Shown here in pieces: positions 54,657 through 63,560 of a stretch of DNA of 64,000 nt; positions within the stretch are counted from its first letter, which is position 1, and the number at the start of each line of letters is the position of its first letter. The translations under genes were made by a program, and so were the position numbers. The stretch lies in assembly GCF_003967595.1 (NCBI RefSeq), contig NZ_BIFW01000001.1:248001-312000 (forward strand). The letters run 5' to 3'. Below the pieces are notes generated by a model. It did no database searches. It was not told the DNA's origin and saw nothing but the letters and a program-made list of their open reading frames with translations. Origin of the DNA: Companilactobacillus musae (lineage in GTDB: Bacteria > Bacillota > Bacilli > Lactobacillales > Lactobacillaceae).

Positions 54657-55061
54657 ATGATTAAATTGTACACCGATGCCGGATTAAATACTAATCTAAA
54701 TCTTGGTGTAGTGGCTTATGTAATAAGGATTAATAATAATACTTATAAAGAAGCGACTCAAAAAAATAACGCCGATAATCACTATCTTGAATTCTTAGCA
54801 TTAAAAATGGCTTTGAAAAAAATTATAGAAAAACATTGGAATAATGACATTCTTTTAATCCATTCCGATAGCCAAATTGTCATCGACAGTATAGACAAAA
54901 ATTATTCTAAACACTACCAACCGATATTAGATGATATTCTTGAGGAACTAAAAGCCTTTCCAGAATACTTTGCCAAACATATCAGTGACAAGGATAATGG
55001 TGAAGCTCACGGGCTTGTTCATCAAAAAATGTTAAATATTCGGACACATGGCAATAAATAG
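54657..55061 (+). CDS. RNase HI-like protein
   Basis: 134 residues. Acidic active-site residues are placed as in RNase HI: YTDAG (Asp), HYLEFLAL (Glu), HSDSQIVI (Asp) and a C-terminal NGEAHGL in place of the usual Asp. It resembles the RVT_3-type family common in Firmicutes. Whether it cleaves RNA-DNA hybrids is not certain. Confidence 0.8.
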   Translation: MIKLYTDAGLNTNLNLGVVAYVIRINNNTYKEATQKNNADNHYLEFLALKMALKKIIEKHWNNDILLIHSDSQIVIDSIDKNYSKHYQPILDDILEELKAFPEYFAKHISDKDNGEAHGLVHQKMLNIRTHGNK

Positions 55062-55126
55062 TTTCTGAAATTCACAAACTGTGCTACTATAAAAACGTTT
55101 TCAATTCTGATGAGGGGGTTTTCCTT

Positions 55127-56140
55127 ATGTACTACGTTGTAATGAAAGATCGCGATATCCGCGATAACTTAGCTACCGAGCAATATTTAATGAATAATGT
55201 GAAATTTGATGAACCATTAGTGCTATTTTACATTGAAAAACCTTGTATTATCGTCGGTCGTAATCAAAATACGATCGAAGAAATAAATAGTGATTATATT
55301 AAGGACCACAATATTACTGTCACTCGTCGTATTTCTGGTGGCGGTGCGGTCTACCAAGATCTTGGTAACCTTTGTTTTAGTTTCGTTGTCGACTCAGATG
55401 ATAAGAACTTTGGTGATTTCAAATCATTTACCCAACCTATTATTGATGCATTACATCAAATGGGTGCCACTACAGCCGAAGTTTCTGGTAGAAACGATCT
55501 TCTAGTTGATGGCAAGAAATTCTCTGGTAATGCTATGTACTCCAGAAATGGAAAAACATTCTCTCATGGAACACTTTCACTAGATGTAGATTTAGACGTC
55601 TTAACAAAGGCTCTACATGTCCAAAAGGATAAAATCGCATCTAAGGGTATTAAATCAATTAGAAGTCGTGTAACTAATTTACGGCCTTATTTAGCTCCTG
55701 AATATCAAGATCTTACAACTGAACAATTCCGTGACAAACTACTTTTGGAATTATTCCATGCTAATAATTTAGACGAAATTAAAGATCATGAATACATCGT
55801 ATCTCCAGAGCAACAAAAAGATATCGATAAAATTAAAGAAGATTATTATTACAATTGGGACTGGGTTTACGGCAAATCTCCTGCTTTCACTGCTAAATCT
55901 AGAAAACATTTTGATATGGGTACAGTTGATGTCCGTTATAATATCGAAAATGGTAAAATCGAAAACATTGAAATCTACGGTGACTTCTTCGGTATGAAAG
56001 ATGTTAATGATATTAAGCAAAAATTATTGAATGTTAAATTTGATCGTGACGAAATCTTAAAAGTCTTAGATCAATTCAATCTCGATGATTACTTTAAAGG
56101 TATCCCTAAGGAAGATTTAGGCAAACTATTTACTCCCTAA
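55127..56140 (+). CDS. lplA: Lipoate-protein ligase A
   Basis: 337 residues. VGRNQNTIEEIN, TRRISGGGAVYQDLGN (lipoyl-AMP site) and VDGKKFSGNAM with the catalytic Lys. Attaches exogenous lipoate to E2 and GcvH subunits. GAGGGGG lies ahead of ATG 55127. Ends at a strong terminator. Confidence 0.93.
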   Translation: MYYVVMKDRDIRDNLATEQYLMNNVKFDEPLVLFYIEKPCIIVGRNQNTIEEINSDYIKDHNITVTRRISGGGAVYQDLGNLCFSFVVDSDDKNFGDFKSFTQPIIDALHQMGATTAEVSGRNDLLVDGKKFSGNAMYSRNGKTFSHGTLSLDVDLDVLTKALHVQKDKIASKGIKSIRSRVTNLRPYLAPEYQDLTTEQFRDKLLLELFHANNLDEIKDHEYIVSPEQQKDIDKIKEDYYYNWDWVYGKSPAFTAKSRKHFDMGTVDVRYNIENGKIENIEIYGDFFGMKDVNDIKQKLLNVKFDRDEILKVLDQFNLDDYFKGIPKEDLGKLFTP

Positions 56141-56167
56141 TCTAAATAAATTCAGACTTATAAGAAT

Positions 56168-56209
56168 TAAAAAATGAGCCGAGAAAAATAATTCTCGACC
56201 CATTTTTTA
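56168..56209. terminator. Terminator after lplA
   Basis: AAAAAATG.GCCGAGAA pairs with TTCTCGA.CCATTTTTT. Confidence 0.85.
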
Positions 56210-56245
56210 TTTTTGATATGATTATCATTAATGAGGATATAAAAA

Positions 56246-57190
56246 ATGATTAATGAAATAGTTTTAAATGAAAAGATTCAATTAATTGATGTTCATTCAA
56301 CTCAAAATCTCAATGACGATGATCGTTCTCAATTAATTGAAAAATATCAGTTAACTAACGAAATCTTAGATTACGCCGATGATGAAAATGAACGAGCTCG
56401 TTTTGAATATGACGAATTTTCAGATACTTATTTGATCGTCTACAACGTTCAAAACGAAAATGATCAAACTACTGATCTTTCACAGCGAGTTTTGCCGATA
56501 TCTCTAGCAATTAAAAATGAACAGCTCTTTTTATTCACAAATGATGCGACCCATTACCTAAAAGATTATCTATTATCTGCCAAGGATCACTTAAAAACAT
56601 CAATTCAAGGCGAAATATGGGAATTCATTTTTAATACTTTCGATCAAATATCAAGTGATTATAGTGATCAAATCAGTGAGATTGACGTTCGCCGCAATAA
56701 GATTCAAAGGTTGATCAAAAAACACCACTCATCTGAAAGCCAAATTTTAGACTTGGCCGACCTAGAAGATTTAACTACTTATTTAAACACTGCCATTAAT
56801 GGTAACTTAACTGTTGTTAAACAATTAGAATTAATCTCTTCAGGTAATGTCCAAAGTTTACATCTATCTAAGACTACTCGTGAGCATCTTCATGATTCTT
56901 TAATTGAAATCGAACAAATTAAAAATCAAGCCGATCTCAGTTCTGATATTATTGATCGTATCTCTAATACTTATAATAATATTTTAAATAATAGAACAAA
57001 TACGACCATGAAGGTACTGACTATCTACACTATTGTGCTCAGTATCCCCACGATCGTATCAGGATTTTACGGAATGAACATGAAACTACCTATTGCTGAC
57101 CAAAAGTGGTCTTGGGTATTTTCATTGATCATTACTATTATTATTATTTTAGTTATTTTATGGGACTTACATCGCCGGGATAGTCTTTAG
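56246..57190 (+). CDS. corA: CorA-type Mg2+ channel
   Basis: 314 residues. Long cytoplasmic funnel domain, then two C-terminal membrane helices with the YGMN selectivity motif (GFYGMNMKLP) and a basic tail. Ends 3 bases into the convergent methyltransferase gene (57187-57190 overlap). Confidence 0.9.
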   Translation: MINEIVLNEKIQLIDVHSTQNLNDDDRSQLIEKYQLTNEILDYADDENERARFEYDEFSDTYLIVYNVQNENDQTTDLSQRVLPISLAIKNEQLFLFTNDATHYLKDYLLSAKDHLKTSIQGEIWEFIFNTFDQISSDYSDQISEIDVRRNKIQRLIKKHHSSESQILDLADLEDLTTYLNTAINGNLTVVKQLELISSGNVQSLHLSKTTREHLHDSLIEIEQIKNQADLSSDIIDRISNTYNNILNNRTNTTMKVLTIYTIVLSIPTIVSGFYGMNMKLPIADQKWSWVFSLIITIIIILVILWDLHRRDSL

Positions 57191-58302
57191 TGTCTAGCCC
57201 AGTATTGGTAAAGGTCGGTTCTTAAAGAACCATTATAAAGTTTACGCTTTTTAGTAGCCTTTTGACCGTAGTAAGTTTCAAATTCAGTATCACTAGTCAA
57301 AATATATTTATTCCAAGTGGGAGCGGTCGCAAAGACTTCTCCCATTTCTTTATATAGCTTACGAACACTTTCCATATCACTCATACGTTGACCATAAGGT
57401 GGGTTGGTAATAATTGTTCCATACTCCCCTTCAATCTTAAGGTCCTTAAGAGCAATTTGCTTAAAGTTGATATCATGCAGTACTCCTGCATCATGGGCAT
57501 TAAGCTTAGCAATATCGATCATTGAACCATCAATATCACTTGCGAAGATATCTAAATCAACATCTTTAACGTTTGCTTGTGCCTCTTCTTTAAGATCTTC
57601 TAGAAGCTTATTGTCAAACCAATCAAAATCTTCAAATAGGAAGTGACGTTTGATACCAGGTGCAATGTTCTTAGCCATTCTGGCGGCTTCAATAGCAATT
57701 GTCCCTGAACCAGTAGTTGGGTCCATGAAAGGATCTTCCTCTGGATGCCAAACTGTTAATAGGATCATTGCGGCCGCAAAATTTTCCTTCAAAGGAGCAG
57801 CACCATGTTCAACACGGTAGCCACGCTTATAAAGTGATTCACCAGTCGTATCCAAGGTTACTTCAACTTGATCTTTATGAATTCGAGTTTCAATTTGAAA
57901 TTTTGCTCCAGTCTCTGGTAAACGTCCACGACGCATGAAAACATCGGCCATTTTATTAACAATGGCTTTTTTAGTGATTGCTTGAATATCACGTTCGGAA
58001 TGCAATTGTGATTTAACAGTTCTGGCTTTAATAGGAAAAGCTGCGTTTAAAGGTAGCCAATTATCCCAGTCAATAGCGTAAACCTTATCAAAAAGTTCCT
58101 CAAAGGTTGTTGCTTTAAAAGTACCAATCAAAATTTTAATTCGATCAGCACTACGCAACCAAAGATTAGCTTTTGCAATATCTTCGTATTCACCATCAAA
58201 ATAGACTTTACCATTCTCAGTCTTTGTATCGTATCCCAAATTTTGTAGTTCTTTTGCGGTTACAGATTCAAAGCCGCTTGACATAGTCGCAATTAATTTC
58301 AT
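57187..58302 (-). CDS. THUMP-domain rRNA (guanine-N2) methyltransferase, RlmL/YpsC type
   Basis: 371 residues. N-terminal THUMP-like domain (ATMSSGFESVTAKELQNLGY), then a SAM methyltransferase with DPTTGSGTIAIEAARMA and the NPPYGQRMS catalytic motif. Corresponds to B. subtilis YpsC, which modifies 23S rRNA. I place the start at ATG 58302 (AGAGGGG ahead); the longer frame to 58398 runs into rnpB. Confidence 0.88.
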   Translation of the reverse strand: MKLIATMSSGFESVTAKELQNLGYDTKTENGKVYFDGEYEDIAKANLWLRSADRIKILIGTFKATTFEELFDKVYAIDWDNWLPLNAAFPIKARTVKSQLHSERDIQAITKKAIVNKMADVFMRRGRLPETGAKFQIETRIHKDQVEVTLDTTGESLYKRGYRVEHGAAPLKENFAAAMILLTVWHPEEDPFMDPTTGSGTIAIEAARMAKNIAPGIKRHFLFEDFDWFDNKLLEDLKEEAQANVKDVDLDIFASDIDGSMIDIAKLNAHDAGVLHDINFKQIALKDLKIEGEYGTIITNPPYGQRMSDMESVRKLYKEMGEVFATAPTWNKYILTSDTEFETYYGQKATKKRKLYNGSLRTDLYQYWARH

Positions 58303-58332
58303 ATTGCCCCTCTTGTTTTTTAATTTTTTGTA

Positions 58333-58359
58333 TAAAAAAAGGACGAACAAGGTCGTCCC
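58333..58359 (-). terminator. rnpB terminator
   Basis: GGGACGACC.TTGTTCGTCC stem; minus-strand T-run at 58333-58340. Confidence 0.8.
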
Positions 58360-58362
58360 TTT

Positions 58363-58745
58363 GCCTCGATAAACTCCTATAGGCCACGTTCTGTTCATGT
58401 GTTAGGCTGGCAATCCTAACACAGTTAGTAATCATCTATCTACAATTAAGCCTTCACAGTAGATTCATTTCTCGTTATGAAGCGCCCCTACCAAAGTTTG
58501 GGTTGCCCGCTTGCGGGGTTTACCTCGTTCCACTATTGCAATTTCTCACAATAATACGTCTCTGTGGCACTTTCAAGCTATTAACACATAGTCAAAAGAC
58601 CTTAGTGGTTTCGCTGCCGTTACCCGAAGGTACCTTGGCTTATTGGGCCAAGCACAAACACTGCAAGCATCTCAGCTCGCGCGGGCGTGGACCTTCCTCA
58701 GCCTAGAAAACTAGACCGCGATTACTCGTAATTTACCGACTTGAA
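58363..58745 (-). ncRNA. rnpB: RNase P RNA, type B
   Basis: The minus strand has the conserved cores GAGGAAGGTCCACGC near the 5' end, GGTAACGGCAG in the middle and ACAGAACGTGGCCTATAG at the 3' end. P1 is closed by CGGTAAA with TTTATCG. The ends are set by P1 pairing and may be off by a few bases. A TATACT -10 lies just upstream. Confidence 0.95.
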
Positions 58746-58814
58746 TAGTATACACTAAAACTTGTTGAATTTGTTAAAATAATTCATATTTTTTCAAAGA
58801 ACATGGCTTAAAAG

Positions 58815-58934
58815 CTATTCATCAGCATCGCGTTGCTTTGATTTATAAATATAAACTTGAAGTGCTAAATTAGCCAAGCTCAATCCTAGACCAATACAAT
58901 CCAATTTAAAGTAAAACTTTTCTTTATCAGTCAT
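58815..58934 (-). CDS. Conserved-looking 39-residue membrane-associated peptide
   Basis: ATG 58934 with AAGGAAGGG upstream opens MTDKEKFYFKLDCIGLGLSL, ending in QRDADE. One amphipathic or membrane helix (about residues 12-30) and charged ends. It sits between gpsB and rnpB. No family recognised, but the ribosome binding site is good. Confidence 0.6.
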   Translation of the reverse strand: MTDKEKFYFKLDCIGLGLSLANLALQVYIYKSKQRDADE

Positions 58935-59014
58935 AAGTACCCTTCCTTAAAAAATAACCAAATCAAGTATCCACCTTCATTATAAAGACATGATATTGAT
59001 CTGGTTATTAAATA

Positions 59015-59701
59015 TTAAAATTGATTAAAGTTATTAGAATTATTCATATTTCCATTGAAATTGTTTTGTCCAGGATTAGCATTGTTATTCATTGGACGAT
59101 TTGCTTGGAAATTATTAGGGTTAGCATTAGGATTATTAAATCCATTGTTACTCATAGGTCTTTGTTGATTCATACGAGGATTGATTTCTGTATGACCGCT
59201 TTCGACACCATCATGATTGCCCATATTATTGGGAACAACAGCCGAAGCAAATTGTTTAGCTTCGTTATTTTCTGGAAGACCGTTAGCAAAGTCATGACCA
59301 AAGACACGTTTTTCAAGATTTGAAAGACGTCTTAAAATATCATAATTTGTAGATGTTTCGGCCGTAGCACTTGTACTTGGTTTTGTTTGAGGTCTCATTC
59401 GATTACCTTGTTGTCTTGGTTGTTGAAAATTTTGATTGGTATTGGCAGCAGTATTACCTGCCCCAGCATTACGAGCTTGCATCAATCTTTCATTTTCAGA
59501 TTTTAATTGACCGATTTCATTTTGCATTGTTTCGTAATCTTTGATAATTCCATCTAAGAATTGATCAACTTCTGTTGGATCATAACCACGCATCTTTGTT
59601 TTGAATTCTTTTTGCAAGATATCGTTTGGTTGATAATTCAATGAGAAGTCATTACCATTTCCGTTAGCTTGTTGTTGATTCATTCCATTCATGTTATTCA
59701 T
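59015..59701 (-). CDS. gpsB: GpsB cell-division regulator with long Asn/Gln-rich tail
   Basis: 228 residues. The DivIVA-like coiled-coil domain is seen as LQKEFKTKMRGYDPTEVDQF, then YETMQNEIGQLKSENERL. After about residue 90 there is a low-complexity stretch, and the last 70 residues are Asn/Pro/Met-rich (MNQQRPMSNNGFNNPNANP). A second short helix (DILRRLSNLEKRVFGHDF) is the GpsB C-terminal trimerisation segment. Typical GpsB is about 110 residues. I place the start at ATG 59701 (GGGGTG ahead). GpsB links PBPs to the divisome; ponA is nearby. Confidence 0.9.
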   Translation of the reverse strand: MNNMNGMNQQQANGNGNDFSLNYQPNDILQKEFKTKMRGYDPTEVDQFLDGIIKDYETMQNEIGQLKSENERLMQARNAGAGNTAANTNQNFQQPRQQGNRMRPQTKPSTSATAETSTNYDILRRLSNLEKRVFGHDFANGLPENNEAKQFASAVVPNNMGNHDGVESGHTEINPRMNQQRPMSNNGFNNPNANPNNFQANRPMNNNANPGQNNFNGNMNNSNNFNQF

Positions 59702-59744
59702 ATAAAACACCCCAGTGTTAATTATTGTCGATTTATCTTATACC

Positions 59745-60296
59745 TTAACTATCATATAACATATTAGCAAAATCTTGCATAGAATCAAAATCTATTAACT
59801 CTAATTGATAGTCATTGCCTTGATCTTGATATTCTTTGATAGCTTCAAAATCATATTTTGGTTTGCCACCACTCTCAGGATCATAAAAAATCAATGCTCC
59901 GTCAGTATGTTGCAACATAAATTGTTGCCATACTTTCAGTTGTCTAGGACTATGATAACTCATATTGGAAACTTTATTGACATAGTCAGCCTTTCTTAAA
60001 AAAACATTTAACAATGCCTGATTATTCTCATTCCATTGATTCCCAAACTCTGCAAACGGTAGCATAACTGCATGCTTTATATTATAGTCTTTTTTTTGAA
60101 TTTCTTGTACAGCTTTTCCAACTATTTGTTCAGTCCCCATTTGAGCACCGGTAATGATCCATTCTGTTCCATCTTCAGCATAATCAGTTAACCTTTGTTC
60201 AAAAAAATCTTGAATTACTTTAGCTTTTGGGTCATTATCTTTAAAAATACCCAGCTCATAAGAACGGTATCCAGTGACCCATAAATTTTTGATCAT
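59745..60296 (-). CDS. ypsA: YpsA-family (DUF1273) SLOG-fold protein
   Basis: 183 residues starting MIKNLWVTGYRSYELGIF, with ITGAQMGTEQIVGKAV and MLPFAEFGNQWNENNQ, diagnostic of DUF1273/YpsA. The start at ATG 60296 follows GGGGAG. YpsA and GpsB are genetic partners in B. subtilis and S. aureus, and the genes are adjacent here (34 bases). Confidence 0.9.
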   Translation of the reverse strand: MIKNLWVTGYRSYELGIFKDNDPKAKVIQDFFEQRLTDYAEDGTEWIITGAQMGTEQIVGKAVQEIQKKDYNIKHAVMLPFAEFGNQWNENNQALLNVFLRKADYVNKVSNMSYHSPRQLKVWQQFMLQHTDGALIFYDPESGGKPKYDFEAIKEYQDQGNDYQLELIDFDSMQDFANMLYDS

Positions 60297-60363
60297 AAAG
60301 AATCTCCCCAATAATTAATATCTTTGCTATCATGGTATAATTTGCACAGTAGGAGTTGATATT

Positions 60364-60990
60364 TTGAAAATAAACTACCCTGATGGGCGAATCTTCAACA
60401 GTCCATCAAAACCTTCGCTGCATACAACGAATGCCAAAAAGAAACTTATTTTTGGTGATCGTGGAATGACTTTGGAGGAAGAAATTAATGAAAGCAATAA
60501 GTATTATCGCAGTCATGAAGTTGCCGTTATTTACAAAAAACCAACGCCAATTCAAATCGTAAAAGTCGATTATCCCAAACGTAGTCGTGCTGTAATCAAG
60601 GAAGCTTATTTTAGACAAGCATCTACCACTGACTACAATGGCGTTTATAATGGTTACTATGTTGATTTTGAAGCTAAGGAAACAAAGAATAAGAATACCT
60701 TTCCCTTAAAGAACTTTCATCAACACCAAATTGATCACCTACGGATGTGCCAAAAACAAGGCGGTATCTGTTTTGTTATTATAAAATATGTTACCTTAAA
60801 ACGCTATTTTGTAATGCCTGCTGATGATCTTTTTGAACATTGGGATGCGCAAAAACACGAGGGTGCAAAATCTATTCAGCTTAAGGATATTGTCGATTGC
60901 TCAATCGAGATCCAAGCCAATTACGATCCTACTTTACCCTACATTGATGCGATACAACAACTAATAGAAAGTGGGAAAAAGAAGAAATGA
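60364..60990 (+). CDS. recU: Holliday junction resolvase RecU
   Basis: 208 residues. Catalytic residues lie in GYYVDFEAKETKN (Asp/Glu-x-Lys) and FPLKNFHQHQIDHL. Starts at TTG 60364 with AGGAG 8 bases upstream. Stop overlaps the ponA start (ATGA). RecU-PBP1 is a conserved pair in Firmicutes. Confidence 0.93.
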   Translation: MKINYPDGRIFNSPSKPSLHTTNAKKKLIFGDRGMTLEEEINESNKYYRSHEVAVIYKKPTPIQIVKVDYPKRSRAVIKEAYFRQASTTDYNGVYNGYYVDFEAKETKNKNTFPLKNFHQHQIDHLRMCQKQGGICFVIIKYVTLKRYFVMPADDLFEHWDAQKHEGAKSIQLKDIVDCSIEIQANYDPTLPYIDAIQQLIESGKKKK

Positions 60991-63428
60991 ATAATAAGAA
61001 TACCAATATATTCACCTTCAAGAATATTTTAAAATGGATCATGTCCATTGTGGCTGTTCTAGTTGGAATATTCTTGTTCATCTTCATATATTATGCTTTT
61101 AGTGCACCAACTGTTAGTCAAGAAAATCTTCAAAGTGGTGGTTCCTCCACAATTGTCGATTCGAGTGGCAAACAAATTGCCTCTTTAGGTGATAATAAAA
61201 GAAACTACGTAACTATTGATAAAGTTCCCCAACAAATGGAAGATGCCGTGGTTTCAATCGAAGATAAGAATTTTTACAATGAACCATTGGGTATTGATCC
61301 CATCAGAATTGCTAAATCTGCCTTCAACAACATTACCAGGGGAACGATGCAAGGTGGAAGTACCTTAACTCAACAATTGATTAAATTGACAGTTTTCTCG
61401 ACTGAAACCAAAGACCAGACTTTTAAACGTAAAATGCAAGAAGCTTGGTTGGCTATGCGTGTTAGTCAGAAATTCTCGAAGCAACAAATTCTTGAATTCT
61501 ATATGAACAAAGTCTATCTAAATAACGGTATTTATGGTGTTGAAACCGGAGCTAAATATTATTATGGTAAGAGTTTAAAGCAACTTACACTGCCAGAAAT
61601 GGCATTATTAGCTGGCTTACCAAATGCTCCAAGTAATTATGACCCTTATACTCATCCTACTGAGGCTAAACAACGTCGAGATCTTGTTATTCGTGCTATG
61701 TATAACAACAATAAGATCACAAAAACTCAAGCTCAAGAAGCTATCAATACGCCAATTAGTACCGGTTTACAGCCATATAAGAAAGTAACTAACAGCAATA
61801 ATAATAAACGTATCATTGCTGATCCTTATATCAAAGAAGCTATTACTGAAGTTAAGAAAAAAGGCTTCGATCCTTATCGTGATAATTTAAAGATTACGGT
61901 AAACATGGACTATGATGCACAAAAACGTCTTTACAATATTGTTAATACATCAAATTATGTTCAATTCCAAAGTTCAAAAATGCAAGTTGGGGCTTCAATT
62001 GTTAACCCTAACAACGGTAAAGTCGTTGCTATGATTGGTGGGCGTAATTTAGGAAACGTTCAATTTGGATTGAATCGAGCTGTTCAGACTACACGTAGCA
62101 ATGGTTCAACTATGAAACCAATTCTTGACTATGCTCCAGCAATCGAATATCTTAATTGGTCAACTTACCATCAATTGGAAGATACTGAATATACCTATCC
62201 TGGAACTGATATCCAATTGAAAGATTGGGATGAACAATATGAAGGTCAAATGAGCCTTCGTAAGGCATTGGTAAATTCTAGAAACGTTCCTGCTATTAGA
62301 ACTCTTTCTGCTGTTGGTTTTACTCAAGCTAAAAAGTTTGCTTCAAAACTTGGTATTACAATTGCTAAGGATCAAGGATTATCAGCTGGTATTGGTAGTG
62401 ATGTATCTTCATTACAAGGCGCTTCAGCCTATGCAGCCTTTTCGAATGGTGGTACTTACTACAAACCATATTATGTTTCAAAAATTGAAACAGCTGATGG
62501 TATAACACACAATTACAGTAAATCAGGCAAACGTGTGATGAAGGATTCTACCGCTTATATGATCACTGATGTTTTAAAGGGTGTGCCAACAAGTTATGCA
62601 ACCTATGCAAATATTTCAGGATTACATCAAGCTGGTAAAACTGGTACAACTAACTATGCTTCCGAATCCTTAGCAGCTAATCCTGCATTAAGCGGTACAG
62701 CCAAAGATTCATGGTATAACGGTTATACTAAGAATTATTCAATGAGTGTTTGGACTGGTTATGATTCTCCAAATGAAAGTGGTGTTTCCTCAACCTATCA
62801 AGAAGTTGCTGGTAAAATTTATAAAGCTGAAATGAGTTATCTAGCAAATCAAACCAATAGCAACCCTGACTGGAAGAAACCAAGCTCAGTTGTATCAATG
62901 ATGATTCGAAACTCTGGTTCAACTACTCCAATTGTAGCTTCACCAAGCTCAAGTTCATCATCTTATACCAAAGAATTATTCGTTAAGGGACATGCTCCAT
63001 CAAATCCTTACAAGAGCTCTGATTACAATACAAGCAGTGCTTCTGGATCAAGCAGTAATGAAGTAACTACACGTCGTCCTTCAAGCAGTTCTTCCGAATC
63101 AAGTGACGAGGAGAACGATACGACGACTGATAGAACTGAAACAGGATCTGGAACTAACTCAGAAAATGAATCAAATTCTAATGAGAGCACCAATAGTAAT
63201 TCCAATAGTTCTACAAATAATAACAATAGTAGTAATACTACTGGTGGATCTTCATCAACTAACACTGGTGGCAATTCTAATACTGGAAATACTGGTGGTA
63301 CCTCTGGCGGCACAAATGAAAATAATAGTTCCAATAGCGGCAGTACAAATTCTGGTGGTTCAACAGGTAACACTGGTGGCAGTACCAACGGTGGTGCTAC
63401 AACTAACGGATCATCTACTGGTGAATAA
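60987..63428 (+). CDS. ponA: Class A penicillin-binding protein (PBP1A)
   Basis: 813 residues. One N-terminal membrane helix (WIMSIVAVLVGIFLFIFIYY), a glycosyltransferase domain (VSIEDKNFYNEPLGID, GGSTLTQQLIKL), and a transpeptidase domain with STMKP (SxxK), SRN (SxN) and KTGTTN (KTG). From about residue 650 the tail is a low-complexity Ser/Thr/Asn/Gly extension ending GSSTGE. It polymerises and cross-links peptidoglycan. Coupled to recU by an ATGA overlap; terminator follows. Confidence 0.95.
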   Translation: MNNKNTNIFTFKNILKWIMSIVAVLVGIFLFIFIYYAFSAPTVSQENLQSGGSSTIVDSSGKQIASLGDNKRNYVTIDKVPQQMEDAVVSIEDKNFYNEPLGIDPIRIAKSAFNNITRGTMQGGSTLTQQLIKLTVFSTETKDQTFKRKMQEAWLAMRVSQKFSKQQILEFYMNKVYLNNGIYGVETGAKYYYGKSLKQLTLPEMALLAGLPNAPSNYDPYTHPTEAKQRRDLVIRAMYNNNKITKTQAQEAINTPISTGLQPYKKVTNSNNNKRIIADPYIKEAITEVKKKGFDPYRDNLKITVNMDYDAQKRLYNIVNTSNYVQFQSSKMQVGASIVNPNNGKVVAMIGGRNLGNVQFGLNRAVQTTRSNGSTMKPILDYAPAIEYLNWSTYHQLEDTEYTYPGTDIQLKDWDEQYEGQMSLRKALVNSRNVPAIRTLSAVGFTQAKKFASKLGITIAKDQGLSAGIGSDVSSLQGASAYAAFSNGGTYYKPYYVSKIETADGITHNYSKSGKRVMKDSTAYMITDVLKGVPTSYATYANISGLHQAGKTGTTNYASESLAANPALSGTAKDSWYNGYTKNYSMSVWTGYDSPNESGVSSTYQEVAGKIYKAEMSYLANQTNSNPDWKKPSSVVSMMIRNSGSTTPIVASPSSSSSSYTKELFVKGHAPSNPYKSSDYNTSSASGSSSNEVTTRRPSSSSSESSDEENDTTTDRTETGSGTNSENESNSNESTNSNSNSSTNNNNSSNTTGGSSSTNTGGNSNTGNTGGTSGGTNENNSSNSGSTNSGGSTGNTGGSTNGGATTNGSSTGE

Positions 63429-63442
63429 TAAATTTTAAAATT

Positions 63443-63486
63443 AAAGCACTATTCAATTCAAATGAGGATTGAATAGTGCTTTTTTG
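63443..63486 (+). terminator. ponA terminator
   Basis: AAAGCACTATTCAAT pairs with ATTGAATAGTGCTTT, 10-base loop, then TTTTG. Confidence 0.85.
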
Positions 63487-63490
63487 TTAT

Positions 63491-63540
63491 AAAAAATCCC
63501 CTTGAAATGGCCATCTCTAATGGTCACTACAGGGGGATTC
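63491..63540 (-). terminator. nth terminator
   Basis: AATCCCC / GGGGATT outer stem with an inner TGGCCA / TGGTCA; minus-strand T-run follows. Confidence 0.7.
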
Positions 63541-63560
63541 ACTGTTATTCTCTTCTAAAT

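Noticed and set aside
58503-58706. 67-residue open frame
   Set aside because: It lies wholly within RNase P RNA on the opposite strand.
63023-63388. Long open frame on the minus strand, Val/Leu/Pro-rich
   Set aside because: It is the mirror of the Ser/Asn/Gly-rich repeats at the end of ponA; no ribosome binding site.
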